Assembly: GCF_900605015.1 (NCBI RefSeq)
Contig: NZ_LR027575.1
Location: 440,928-473,541 of the forward strand
From: Olsenella sp. Marseille-P4559
GTDB taxonomy: Bacteria; Actinomycetota; Coriobacteriia; Coriobacteriales; Atopobiaceae
Direction of reading: 5' to 3'
Length of the DNA stretch: 32,614 nt
In this document: in pieces, positions 20,936-29,475 of the stretch
Numbering within the stretch: the first letter of the stretch is position 1
Layout: each line of letters opens with the position of its first letter
Position numbers and translations under genes: made by a program
Notes under the pieces: generated by a model
What the model was told of the DNA's origin: nothing
What the model saw: only the letters and a program-made list of their open reading frames with translations
Database searches by the model: none

Positions 20936-23216
20936 ACTGGCCTGTGGTCCCTGTGCCGCCGGTACCGCCACCGGTGTTGTCATCGCCGGTACCGCCACCG
21001 GTGTTCTCGCCATTACCACTGCCGCCGTTTTCGCCGGTGCCGCCGCCGTTCCCGCTGTTCTCACCGGTCCCGCCGGTACCGCCGCCGGAACCGTTCCCGC
21101 CAGTGCCAGCGCCGGTGTCGTCGCTGCTGTTTTCGGTCGTGGAGCCGTTCGTCTCTGTTGTGGTGGCGTTTGTGGTCGTCTTTCTGGTCGTCGTAGTCGT
21201 GGTTGTGGTGTTGTCGCTCACGGTGCTGTGCGGGGTCGAGTTCGAGTTCGAGTTCGTGGATGTAGAGGTACCCACAAACGTCCACGAGCTGTTGCTCTTG
21301 TAGGTTGCGGTCTCCGTGGAGACGGGGAACTCCTCGCGTGCGACACCCGACAGCGCAGCGTTCATGTAGTTGGTCCAGATGGGCTGGGCTGTGGTGGGCG
21401 TCGTTGCAAGCGCGCCCCTATAGTACGCGGCCCGGTTGTTGTCGCGGTTGCCCACCCATACCGTGGTGGTGAGCTGGGGGGTGAAGCCGCAGAACCAGAG
21501 GTTGTCAGCCTTATCCGAGGTGCCGGTCTTGCCGCCTACGGGCTGGTTGGCGGTGAAGTACCTGTGCACGTAGTTCGTCGTGTAGCCTGCGTCCACGACG
21601 CCCTCGAGGACCTCGCGCGCATCCTGGGCAACGCCCTCGTCGATTACCTGCTGGGGGTCATCCTCGTGCTCGTACACGATGTTGCCATTGCGATCCTCGA
21701 TCTTGGTGATTGCGATGGCGTCGCGATGCACGCCGTTGGTAGCAAAGACGGTGTAGGCCTCGCACATCTCGAGCGGCGTAACACCCGAGGAGCCAAGGAC
21801 CAGCGAGGGGACGGACTGCAGGTCCGAGTCGATGCCCATGAGGTGGGCAGTCTGGATGAGCTTGTCGACGCCAACCGCCATGACCACCTGCGCGTAGCCC
21901 GTGTTCGAGGAGAGCTCGGTCGCGCGGGCGAGGGTCACATAGCCGTACTGCGCGTTCTCGTAGTTGTGAGGTGTCCAGGTGGAGGTGATCTGCATGGGGG
22001 AGTTGCAGTTGAGGATAACGGTGGGGCTCATGCCGTCAATCATCGCCGCCATGAGCATGAACGGCTTGAAGCTGGAGCCTGCCTGACGCTGGCTGGTTGC
22101 GAGGTTGATGGAGCTCTGGCCTTGGCTTTCGTCATAGCCGTAGTTGGTGCCGCCCACCATGGCAACAATGTGGCCGTTGGTATTGTCGATAGACACCAGT
22201 GCTGCGGAGAGCTGGTCGTTTCCGGACATGGAGACGAGATCGTCTACCGCCTCCTCAGCGGCCTCTTGCTTCGCGGGGTCGAGCGTCGTGTAGACCCTCA
22301 GACCGCCTTTGAGGATGGTGTCGTTGTCAAAGTCGTTCTGGAGAAGCGACTTCACGTAGTCGGTGAAGTAGGGGTAGGAGCCAGAAGTCTCATCCTGCAA
22401 GGAGCCGGGGTTCAAGATGAGCTCCTCCTGCGTGGCCGCGTCGTACTCCTCCTGCGTGATGTCACCCTGTGCAAGCATGTTGCCCAAAACCTTGTTGCGG
22501 CGCTCGACGCAGGCGTCAGGATTCACGAATGGGTCGTAGTAGGAGGGTGAGTTGGGGATGCCCACAAGCGTTGCCGCCTCTGCCAGCGTAAGCTCGCTCG
22601 CGTGCTTGTTGAAGTAGGTGACGCTTGCCGCCTCAATGCCATAGGCGCCCTCGCCATAATAGATGGTGTTGAGGTACATGTTGAGGATCTGGTCTTTGGA
22701 GTAGGTCTTCTCCATCTGGATGGCGATGTAGGCCTCGCGCACCTTGCGCTTGAGCGTCTGGTCGAACTGCTCGGACGAGAGGACCGTGTTTCTCACGAGC
22801 TGCTGTGTGATGGTGGAAGCGCCCTCGGAACGGCCACTGAGCTGGCTCACGATGGCGCGCAGGATGCCCTGGGGGTCGACGCCGTTGTGCTGGTAGAAGC
22901 GCTCGTCCTCGACGTCGACCGTGCCCTTTTTCACGTAGTCGGAAATCTCGTCGAGTGTGATGGAGCGACGGTTCTGGAGGTAGTACTGCGCAATCTCTGT
23001 GCCGTCCGCGGCATAGACAATCGTGGGCTCGGCAACGAGGTATGCGTCTGCCGACTCGTAGTCCGGCAGGTCCTGCAGCCACGAGTCGACGATCGTGCCC
23101 AGCGAGAGAGCGAGCGCCAAAGCGAAGAGCGCTATGAAACCAAAAACGCCGGCGATGCCAAAACCGACGGCGTGCGTGCTTGAATGCTTTCGAGCCCTGC
23201 GGGTCCTGATGCCCAT
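20934..23216 (-). CDS. Class A penicillin-binding protein (PBP1-type)
   Basis: A 760-aa bifunctional cell-wall enzyme. One N-terminal membrane helix (about 20-45). Glycosyltransferase domain (GT51): EDERFYQHNGVDPQG with catalytic Glu about 103, then GASTITQQLVRN. Transpeptidase domain: SSFK with nucleophile Ser381, SSN at 436-438 and KTG at 563-565. It polymerises lipid II and cross-links the peptides outside the membrane. The C-terminus after about residue 640 is low-complexity: Thr/Asn/Ser-rich, then about 65 residues of Gly-Asn-Thr-Glu repeats (GGTGEN). The ATG at 23214-23216 has an AAGGAGG site. The tail is longer and more repetitive than in most PBP1 proteins. Confidence 0.95.
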   Translation of the reverse strand: MGIRTRRARKHSSTHAVGFGIAGVFGFIALFALALALSLGTIVDSWLQDLPDYESADAYLVAEPTIVYAADGTEIAQYYLQNRRSITLDEISDYVKKGTVDVEDERFYQHNGVDPQGILRAIVSQLSGRSEGASTITQQLVRNTVLSSEQFDQTLKRKVREAYIAIQMEKTYSKDQILNMYLNTIYYGEGAYGIEAASVTYFNKHASELTLAEAATLVGIPNSPSYYDPFVNPDACVERRNKVLGNMLAQGDITQEEYDAATQEELILNPGSLQDETSGSYPYFTDYVKSLLQNDFDNDTILKGGLRVYTTLDPAKQEAAEEAVDDLVSMSGNDQLSAALVSIDNTNGHIVAMVGGTNYGYDESQGQSSINLATSQRQAGSSFKPFMLMAAMIDGMSPTVILNCNSPMQITSTWTPHNYENAQYGYVTLARATELSSNTGYAQVVMAVGVDKLIQTAHLMGIDSDLQSVPSLVLGSSGVTPLEMCEAYTVFATNGVHRDAIAITKIEDRNGNIVYEHEDDPQQVIDEGVAQDAREVLEGVVDAGYTTNYVHRYFTANQPVGGKTGTSDKADNLWFCGFTPQLTTTVWVGNRDNNRAAYYRGALATTPTTAQPIWTNYMNAALSGVAREEFPVSTETATYKSNSSWTFVGTSTSTNSNSNSTPHSTVSDNTTTTTTTTRKTTTNATTTETNGSTTENSSDDTGAGTGGNGSGGGTGGTGENSGNGGGTGENGGSGNGENTGGGTGDDNTGGGTGGTGTTGQ

Positions 23217-23610
23217 GGAACCTCCTTGTGTGGACACAATCGTACTCATTATAGGGAAAGTAGAGAAAGGGGCTCGTGGGCTTGTGTCTGTTCTGAGGGG
23301 ACGTGGGTTAAGCCAATCATCAATCTACCCGAACCATTATCAAGCATGGAGCTGGAACTATGGGGTACTTGCTCGAAAGCGTCTAATTGCTTCTGGGGAA
23401 TTGAAATGGGTTTAGAATATTCGCGTTCTGGCGCTTTTCAGCGCTGTTTGCCGCTTGCTTCGCCATAGCCCTCGTACGCCACGTTAGCTTGGCTTGCAAG
23501 GGATTGCGTTTGACGTTCTCGTGGCGGTGCAGAACGAGAAGTCCCGGCAAAGGGAAATTGTTTGGCTATTAGGACGTCTGGAAGTCCCGGATACCAGAGA
23601 GTAGGCTTCG
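23217..23610. other. Intergenic region before the glycan cluster
   Basis: In this 394-nt gap no full gene is supported. A short open stretch directly before the aminotransferase reads FDVLVAVQNEKSRQREIVW, then LLGRLEVPDTRE, with a stop a few bases before the next start. It may be the 3' relic of a lost gene, since an in-frame stop lies just upstream. The base composition falls from the GC-rich PBP gene to a more A/T-rich cluster here. Confidence 0.35.
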
Positions 23611-24750
23611 ATGATCAACTTTAACGTTCCGCCAGTTGTGGGAAACGAGATGGGGTATGTTCGCCAGGCAGTGGAGGACAACCGTAAGATTAGTGGTGAC
23701 GGTCCTTTCACCAAGAAGTGTGAGCAGTGGATGTGTGACCGCTTCTCGACCCCAAAGGTTCTCCTTACCACGAGCGGAACATCTGCGCTGGAGATGGCGG
23801 CATGGCTCTGCGACATTAAGCCCGGAGACGAGGTCATTCTCCCCAGTTTCACGTTCTCAAGCACGGCTACCTCATTTGTGCTGGCCGGCGCCAAGCTCGT
23901 GTTTGTCGACGTGCGTCCCGACACGATGAACATCGACGAGTCCAAGATCGAGGCCGCCATTACCGATAAGACCAAGGCCATTGTTGCCGTCCACTACGCT
24001 GGCGTAGCCTGCGAGATGGACACCATCATGGACATTGCCCAGCGCTATGGCCTAAGGGTCGTGGAGGATGCTGCGCAGGGTGTCATGAGCACGTACCATG
24101 GCAAGGCACTTGGTTCCATTGGTGACCTTGGGTGCTTCTCGTTCCACGAGACTAAGAACTACTCTATGGGCGAGGGTGGTGCCATCCTCATCAATGACCC
24201 TCAGCTGTTCGAGCGGGCCGAGATTATACGCGAGAAGGGCACGAATCGCTCTCGCTTCCTCCGCGGACAGGTGGACAAGTACACGTGGGTCGACTGGGGC
24301 TCGAGCTACCTGCCTTCCGACATCAACGCTGCGTACCTCTGGGGACAGCTCCAGTGTGCAGACGAGATCAACGAGAACCGCCTTGCCAGCTGGGATGCAT
24401 ATAAGCGTGCGCTCCAGCCCCTTGCTGACGTGGGCGTCCTGGGGATTCCAACCAGCCCTGAGGGCTGCAAGCACAATGCTCACATGTTCTATGTCAAGGC
24501 AGCGGACCTCGGGGAGCGTACCGCCCTCATCGCATTTCTTAAGGAGCGTGGCGTTCAGTCTACATTCCACTATGTGCCGCTACACAGTTCGCCAGCTGGC
24601 CTCCGCTTTGGGCGCTTCTCTGGTGAGGATGTCTATACCACGCGCGAGAGCAACCGCCTCGCAAGGCTTCCCATGTACTATGGGCTGAAGCCTTGTGACC
24701 TCAACACCGTCGTGGAGGCGATTCACGCCTTCTATGCGGGCAGATACTAG
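23611..24750 (+). CDS. PLP-dependent sugar aminotransferase (WecE/RffA-like)
   Basis: A 379-aa enzyme of the DegT/DnrJ/EryC1 family. It opens INFNVPPVVGNEMGYVRQAV as in WecE/RffA. It has TTSGTSALEMAAW for phosphate binding, VEDAAQG with the pyridine-N Asp (153), and the PLP Lys182 in SFHETKNYSMGEGGA; YVPLHSSPAGLRFG follows. The closest textbook activity is dTDP-4-keto-6-deoxy-glucose to dTDP-4-amino-4,6-dideoxy-galactose using glutamate, feeding surface glycans. That substrate is inferred from family similarity. It leads a run of three plus-strand genes. Codons are less G/C-ending than in the core genes upstream, which suggests transfer of the cluster. Confidence 0.88.
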   Translation: MINFNVPPVVGNEMGYVRQAVEDNRKISGDGPFTKKCEQWMCDRFSTPKVLLTTSGTSALEMAAWLCDIKPGDEVILPSFTFSSTATSFVLAGAKLVFVDVRPDTMNIDESKIEAAITDKTKAIVAVHYAGVACEMDTIMDIAQRYGLRVVEDAAQGVMSTYHGKALGSIGDLGCFSFHETKNYSMGEGGAILINDPQLFERAEIIREKGTNRSRFLRGQVDKYTWVDWGSSYLPSDINAAYLWGQLQCADEINENRLASWDAYKRALQPLADVGVLGIPTSPEGCKHNAHMFYVKAADLGERTALIAFLKERGVQSTFHYVPLHSSPAGLRFGRFSGEDVYTTRESNRLARLPMYYGLKPCDLNTVVEAIHAFYAGRY

Positions 24751-24758
24751 GGGGATTC

Positions 24759-25160
24759 GTGTCTGAGAAGTCTGAGAAGAATGCTGGAAAGGTAACGAGG
24801 ACCCTCGTCGCCCTTCATGGGGTCCTGCTCGTTCTGTCTCTCTCTGGTGTATGTTCCAAGCTCGCTTCACGCCAACCGTTCATGTCCCTCGCTTTCATCT
24901 TGCTCTATGGGGCGGTCCTGGTTATCCTGGCGTTCTACGCGCTCGTTTGGCAGCAGGTCATAAAGCGGCTCCCCCTTACCTTCGCCTATGCTAACCGTGC
25001 AATTACGGTTGTGTGGGGCATAGTCTGGGGCTACCTCTTCTTTGGCGAGAGCGTCAATCCGGTCATGCTGGTGGGTGCCGTGATTATCATCTGTGGCATC
25101 GTCCTCTATGCAACGGATGGCAGCGCCGATTCCGAGAAGGGCGGCAATGCCAATGAGTGA
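24759..25160 (+). CDS. Small EamA/DMT-type membrane protein, first of a pair
   Basis: A 133-aa protein with about four membrane helices: LVALHGVLLVLSLSGVCSKL, MSLAFILLYGAVLVILAFYA, then YANRAITVVWGIVWGYLFFG and NPVMLVGAVIIICGIVLYA. The FFGE-x-x-N-x-x-M-x-x-G-x-x-I-I-x-x-G segment is the EamA/SMR signature. The soluble ends are Lys/Glu-rich. Such four-helix DMT proteins work as dimers; in the ArnE/ArnF pair they flip undecaprenyl-phosphate-aminoarabinose. Its overlap with the next gene and its place in a glycan cluster support that role, by inference. The GTG at 24759 has AGGGGG upstream. Confidence 0.8.
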   Translation: MSEKSEKNAGKVTRTLVALHGVLLVLSLSGVCSKLASRQPFMSLAFILLYGAVLVILAFYALVWQQVIKRLPLTFAYANRAITVVWGIVWGYLFFGESVNPVMLVGAVIIICGIVLYATDGSADSEKGGNANE

Positions 25161-25503
25161 GCTAGTCGTTTATTCTCTGGTCTATCTCTTTGGTACCTTC
25201 ATCAGCGCGCTTGCACAGGTGTTGCTCAAGAAGTCTGCCATGAAGACGTATGACTCTCCCATAAAGGAATATCTCAACCCCCTTGTTGTTACGGGGTATG
25301 CCATCTTTTTCGCAGCGACGCTATGCACGCTGCTTGCGTATAAGGTCGTGCCACTCTCGATGGGACCGGTCCTTGAGGCTACGAGCTATGTATACGTCAC
25401 GATCTTTGGGGTCGCCATTTTCCATGAGCGTGTTTCCAAACGCAAGTTCCTAGCGCTTGCGCTCATCATAGGTGGCATTGTCATTTATTCGTTCGGTGTG
25501 TAG
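25153..25503 (+). CDS. Small EamA/DMT-type membrane protein, second of a pair
   Basis: A 116-aa protein with four membrane helices: VVYSLVYLFGTFISALAQVL, then NPLVVTGYAIFFAATLCTLL, then VYVTIFGVAIFHERVSKRKF and a final LALALIIGGIVIYSFGV. The first helix carries AQVLLKKSAMK, where SMR-family proteins usually have a Glu. The ATG at 25153 lies inside the end of the upstream gene (8-nt overlap), so translation is coupled and a heterodimer is likely. With it, a two-component flippase for a lipid-linked sugar is the best guess; a drug or metabolite exporter is the alternative. Confidence 0.8.
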   Translation: MSELVVYSLVYLFGTFISALAQVLLKKSAMKTYDSPIKEYLNPLVVTGYAIFFAATLCTLLAYKVVPLSMGPVLEATSYVYVTIFGVAIFHERVSKRKFLALALIIGGIVIYSFGV

Positions 25504-25507
25504 GAAA

Positions 25508-25535
25508 GGGGCTCTCCTGCTTGTGGGAGAGCCCC
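25508..25535. terminator. Bidirectional hairpin between convergent genes
   Basis: Ten-bp arms GGGGCTCTCC (25508-25517) and its complement (25526-25535) with an 8-nt loop lie just beyond the stop of the second EamA gene and just before the stop of the convergent YfhO gene. Position and stem strength suit a shared terminator, though there is no long T-run. Confidence 0.7.
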
Positions 25536-25542
25536 TGCTTGC

Positions 25543-28311
25543 CTATCCGTTGCTGATTGCAGTCTGGTCTTCGTGCCGCCTCTTTCGGTTGCGCACGCGA
25601 AGCCCAGTCCAGCATCCGGCAAGGGCACATCCCGACATTCCAGCGCACCAAAGGCCAATGGTGCGCTCGCTATCATGGTATTCAAAGCGAACCGTGTGAG
25701 ATCCCGCTGGTACACGTACCCCCAGGAAACCGAGATTAGCGACAATCGCTGGCTGCTCCTCGCCGTCGACATATGCATGCCAGGATTGCTCCCAGCTGAA
25801 CGGTACAACCACATAGCCATCTGAATCCAAATCGATGGTTCCTTCGATGTGGTCGTTCCCATAGCTCGTAACAGTGGGATTCGATGACATGCGTGCCTCG
25901 TATCCCTGCTTGTAAAAATCAAAGTAGCTCTCTGAAGTGCTTGAAACCTTGATGTTGGTAACCGTTGCGTCTTGCGTGTTGTTGACATCAGAGATGGTGA
26001 CGCAGGCGTATTCGTAACCCTTGTCGGCCACGACAATGCGGATGTGCTCGTTGCCTGCCGCCGTCCGATAGCGGGCTTGAGACACGGGTGTGGCATCGCC
26101 TGCGTTCTGGTAGAGGGGAATGTTTATATAGAGATTGCCACTCTCCGTGGACGTCGCAGAAAGGTCCATGTCAAACACCAGGTACTCCTGACGCCCCTCA
26201 GTCGGAAGGCCCATGTTGATGACTCCACCAGGCTTGAGCGTCTCTGCAGTGGACGAGAGCTGCGTGCACTCTGAGTTCAAGACAGACTCGTAGGTGGCCG
26301 AGGTGACGTTGTCATCTTGGGCAATGCTGTCTGGCAGGATGACATTCGCGAGCATTGCGGCAGGCCTGTCCTCCCTGTCGATGCTCAGGAAGTCGGATCG
26401 GGACATGGCCTCAGATGACGTGTAGCCATACAGCATTGGGAGGGCGTACTCGTTTTTATAGAGATACCAGTCGCCCTGGTCGGAAATCTGGCCGTATCCG
26501 TATGGTACGGCAGGAGCAATGCCGTCATGATTGTTGGGTATGGCGAGATAGCCGACACCGAGAAGGTCATTGAGTACGTTGCTACGGACACCATACGCGT
26601 AGCGCGAGTAGCCAGATTGCTCAACGTAGTCGTTGCCCATGCTGGCGAGAAAATCGGTGGTCTGGCTGTTAATTCCGGCTCCGCCTATGTACATCTTGGT
26701 GGATAGGTACGAGCCCGCCATTGAGGAAGTAAGCAGGCCTCCCTGGTCGTCGATGCGCTGCTCCCCAACGGTAACCCCGGCATCCTCCAAGGCCTGGGCG
26801 GAGGTGTTGGAAAACGAGTTATAAAAGTCCTCCGGAGTGATGGTGGGCACGTTGTTGACAACCCGATATCCAGCAAAGACAAGCTCGAGTGGGACGACAA
26901 TCACGAGAAGCGAAATCCATGCGCTGCGGCCAGTGCGCCTGGGCACGAGAAGAATGACAGCGTAGACAATGAGAAGCGCCCCCGCAAGCGCAATCGGCCT
27001 TTTTGCAACATGGTTTGGGTACAGGATAGCCGTACCCGTTGCGAGGAGAGCAAGGGCCACGCCGAAAACAGCGATAAGGGTCTTCGCGTTAGCGCGCTCC
27101 CAGAGATTCTCTAGCCCAAGAGTCCCCAGATATATGATGACCAATACGACAAAGAACGATGACATCCTGAAATCGTCATTGCCTACCGCAAAGCCGTTCA
27201 TGAGATATCGAAGGCCAGGGAACAGACAGTAAAGGAGGGCGAAGAGCGCAGGCACAAGGAGCCAAATGCGCTGCCGTCGGTCTTTGCCCATAAGGCTTAG
27301 CGGGGTCGCAACTATCGTCAGCAGGCCGCAGTAGTAGTAAGGGGCATTGAGTGGGCTGGTCGGACCCACGTACTTGGCTAGATAGCCAAGCCCTCCCGTC
27401 GTGAAGGTGTTGACAAGTTCCGTAGCAATGGTGGTGCCATCCGAAAGGGAAAGTAGCTGGAGGAGAGACATGCCAGAGGAGTCTGTGCTCCCGGTGATGT
27501 TGGAGCCTACTCGCGAGCTTGTTGCGTACACACGAATAATGGGGAGCAAAAGCGGCAAGGCGAGCATCACGCCAGCGATATACAGACCAACCAGCTGGAG
27601 TACGGCAACATGGATGGGACGATTGTGATGGGGCGTGCCACCCTCGTAGCCAAATCTGAAGAGAGCATAAGCAAACAGCACCGCGCTGTAGAGAATAAGT
27701 CCGTAGAGGTTAAGAATGGAGAGCATGAGCGCGAGAGCGAGGGGAAACGCGATGAACTTATGCTGGTCATGGAAGAATCTTTCAAATGCCCAGAGGAGCA
27801 TTACGGCAAAGGTGACCTCCATCGTATATGCCGTCCAGGCCGAGATGGCAAGCATCCTGCCACAGAATGCACACCCCAGGCTGATGACAAAGCGGGTCCT
27901 CCACCTTGCGTTAAGCCAGCCTGTGTACAGGTAGCAGAAGATGCCAGCTAGAACTATTTTTGCAATTTGGCACCACAGCATGCCCCAAAGGACTCCCTCG
28001 AATCCAAAGAGTGAGACGACATACTCGGCGTTCCAAGACTCTAGCGTCACCGTTCCTAGGTACTGGGATGGGTTCCAGGTTGAGAATATTCCATGCGAGA
28101 AGCGATAGGCAGCGTTCAGGAAAAACGGAACACTCTGTGCGTAGGAGTCCGAGCCAACTTCCACATAGACAAGCGCGCGCTTGCCACAGATGAAGTCGAA
28201 GTACGTAAGGCAGGTCATGAGAAGCAGCACCACAAGGAAGACGAGGAAGCCCCTTCGCTTGTGATCGTCCTCATCCATAGAGTCGATTGCGGCAGAGAGC
28301 TTGTCGAGCAT
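25543..28311 (-). CDS. YfhO-family membrane protein, candidate GT-C glycosyltransferase
   Basis: A 922-aa polytopic protein. After a short charged start, RGFLVFLVVLLLMTCLTYFD begins the first helix, followed by an outward loop with GKRALVYVEVGSDSYAQSVP and the conserved WNPSQYLGTVTLESWN. About 12 further helices occupy the first 500 residues, then a large extracytoplasmic domain (about 540-900) and a last helix near the C-terminus. This is the PF09586 (YfhO) layout. In Bacillus subtilis YfhO moves a sugar from an undecaprenyl-phosphate carrier to lipoteichoic acid with CsbB. ATG 28311 is preferred (CGGAGA upstream); an ATG 12 codons earlier is possible. It is divergent from the GT2 gene, a CsbB-like partner. 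Confidence 0.85.
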   Translation of the reverse strand: MLDKLSAAIDSMDEDDHKRRGFLVFLVVLLLMTCLTYFDFICGKRALVYVEVGSDSYAQSVPFFLNAAYRFSHGIFSTWNPSQYLGTVTLESWNAEYVVSLFGFEGVLWGMLWCQIAKIVLAGIFCYLYTGWLNARWRTRFVISLGCAFCGRMLAISAWTAYTMEVTFAVMLLWAFERFFHDQHKFIAFPLALALMLSILNLYGLILYSAVLFAYALFRFGYEGGTPHHNRPIHVAVLQLVGLYIAGVMLALPLLLPIIRVYATSSRVGSNITGSTDSSGMSLLQLLSLSDGTTIATELVNTFTTGGLGYLAKYVGPTSPLNAPYYYCGLLTIVATPLSLMGKDRRQRIWLLVPALFALLYCLFPGLRYLMNGFAVGNDDFRMSSFFVVLVIIYLGTLGLENLWERANAKTLIAVFGVALALLATGTAILYPNHVAKRPIALAGALLIVYAVILLVPRRTGRSAWISLLVIVVPLELVFAGYRVVNNVPTITPEDFYNSFSNTSAQALEDAGVTVGEQRIDDQGGLLTSSMAGSYLSTKMYIGGAGINSQTTDFLASMGNDYVEQSGYSRYAYGVRSNVLNDLLGVGYLAIPNNHDGIAPAVPYGYGQISDQGDWYLYKNEYALPMLYGYTSSEAMSRSDFLSIDREDRPAAMLANVILPDSIAQDDNVTSATYESVLNSECTQLSSTAETLKPGGVINMGLPTEGRQEYLVFDMDLSATSTESGNLYINIPLYQNAGDATPVSQARYRTAAGNEHIRIVVADKGYEYACVTISDVNNTQDATVTNIKVSSTSESYFDFYKQGYEARMSSNPTVTSYGNDHIEGTIDLDSDGYVVVPFSWEQSWHAYVDGEEQPAIVANLGFLGVRVPAGSHTVRFEYHDSERTIGLWCAGMSGCALAGCWTGLRVRNRKRRHEDQTAISNG

Positions 28312-28484
28312 TGACTTTCTCCGATTCCGACGATGTGAAGCTGACATGGCATATTGCTCATCACGATTGCACGCGCGATTCAATACGAGCTTGCCCACAA
28401 CTAGCCATGATAAGGAAGTACGCATTGAGGTGCAGGCTGAGCGTAGCGCATTTTGATTGTGCGTTAGAATTCTATCTTTAGGGG

Positions 28485-28511
28485 CCCTCTCGGGGGCATC
28501 GCCTGAGAGGG
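28485..28511 (+). promoter_or_regulatory. Hairpin at the GT2 ribosome binding site
   Basis: Seven-bp arms CCCTCTC (28485-28491) and GAGAGGG (28505-28511) with a 13-nt loop run into the GGGAGGAAG Shine-Dalgarno of the GT2 gene, which starts at 28525. Folding could limit ribosome access. A TAGAAT at 28465-28470 is a possible -10 upstream. Confidence 0.4.
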
Positions 28512-28524
28512 AGGAAGCACAGTC

Positions 28525-29475
28525 GTGTCTTTGGTAGACGTTTCTATAGTAATTCCCGTCTACGGGTGTCGCGCCGCTCTGCCAGAGCTGCATCGGCGTC
28601 TTGTGACAACCCTGGAGGGGATGGGCAAGACCTTCGAGATTGTGCTCGTGGATGATTGCTGCCCACAGAATTCGTGGGAGGAAATCAAGAAGATCTGCGC
28701 GACAGACAGGCGGGTCGTAGGGATCCACTTCTCGAGAAACTTTGGGCAGATTCGGGCAATCACCTGTGGGCTTGATCATGCGCGGGGTGAGTGGGCTGTG
28801 GTAATGGACTGTGATCTCCAGGATCGTCCGGAAGCCATCCCGCAGCTCTGGGACAAGGCCCACGAGGGCTACGATGCCGTGTTCGTACGACGCGTCAACA
28901 GGAAGGACAAGGAGTCCACCAAGTTCTTTTCGCGATCCTTCTACAAGGTGTACGAGCATTTTACCGATGGCTCTTACGACAACACAATCTCCAACTTCAG
29001 CATTGCCTCGCGACAGGTTGTGGACCAATACTGCCGCATGAGGGAACACAACCGGGGCTATACGACATTCATCAAGTGGCTGGGCTTCAACCAGGCTGCC
29101 ATTGACGTTGAGGGTGATGAGCGCTTTGAGGGTGAATCCTCCTACACCATGCGCAAGAAGCTGCGGATGGCGTTTGAGCTCATCACATCGCAGTCTACAA
29201 AGCCGCTCAAGCTGGCGGTCAACGTTGGATTCACGGTGTTCTTCATCTCGCTCGTTTACCTGATTTTCCTACTTATCTACCATGCGGTAGTGCCTGATGT
29301 GGCAGTTGGCTGGACCAGTACCATTGGTGCCATTTTCCTCATGGGCGGGTTGAACATTGGCGTTGCTGGCATTGTTGGCCTGTATGTAGGAAACATCTTC
29401 GACGAAACCAAAAACAGGCCGCTGTACGTCGTGAAAACCATCCTCAACGGCAGTGAAGGAGACGATGGGAAATGA
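28525..29475 (+). CDS. GT2 glycosyltransferase, GtrB/CsbB/ArnC-like (undecaprenyl-phosphate sugar synthase)
   Basis: A 316-aa membrane-bound enzyme. The GT-A catalytic domain has VSIVIPVYG, VLVDDCCPQNSWE (nucleotide-binding DD), HFSRNFGQIRAITCGLDHA and the DxD-type DCDLQDRPE. The acceptor segment RFEGESSYTMRKKLRMA is characteristic of DPM1/GtrB/CsbB. Two C-terminal helices follow (VGFTVFFISLVYLIFLLIYH; STIGAIFLMGGLNIGVAGIV). Such enzymes load a sugar from a nucleotide donor onto undecaprenyl phosphate on the inner face. GTG 28525 has a GGGAGGAAG site. It overlaps the epimerase gene by 4 nt, so the two are one operon, and it is divergent from yfhO. Confidence 0.9.
   Translation: MSLVDVSIVIPVYGCRAALPELHRRLVTTLEGMGKTFEIVLVDDCCPQNSWEEIKKICATDRRVVGIHFSRNFGQIRAITCGLDHARGEWAVVMDCDLQDRPEAIPQLWDKAHEGYDAVFVRRVNRKDKESTKFFSRSFYKVYEHFTDGSYDNTISNFSIASRQVVDQYCRMREHNRGYTTFIKWLGFNQAAIDVEGDERFEGESSYTMRKKLRMAFELITSQSTKPLKLAVNVGFTVFFISLVYLIFLLIYHAVVPDVAVGWTSTIGAIFLMGGLNIGVAGIVGLYVGNIFDETKNRPLYVVKTILNGSEGDDGK

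Noticed and set aside
20916-22550. 544-codon plus-strand frame opposite the PBP gene
   Set aside because: Antisense shadow; the PBP frame carries SxxK, SxN and KTG motifs.
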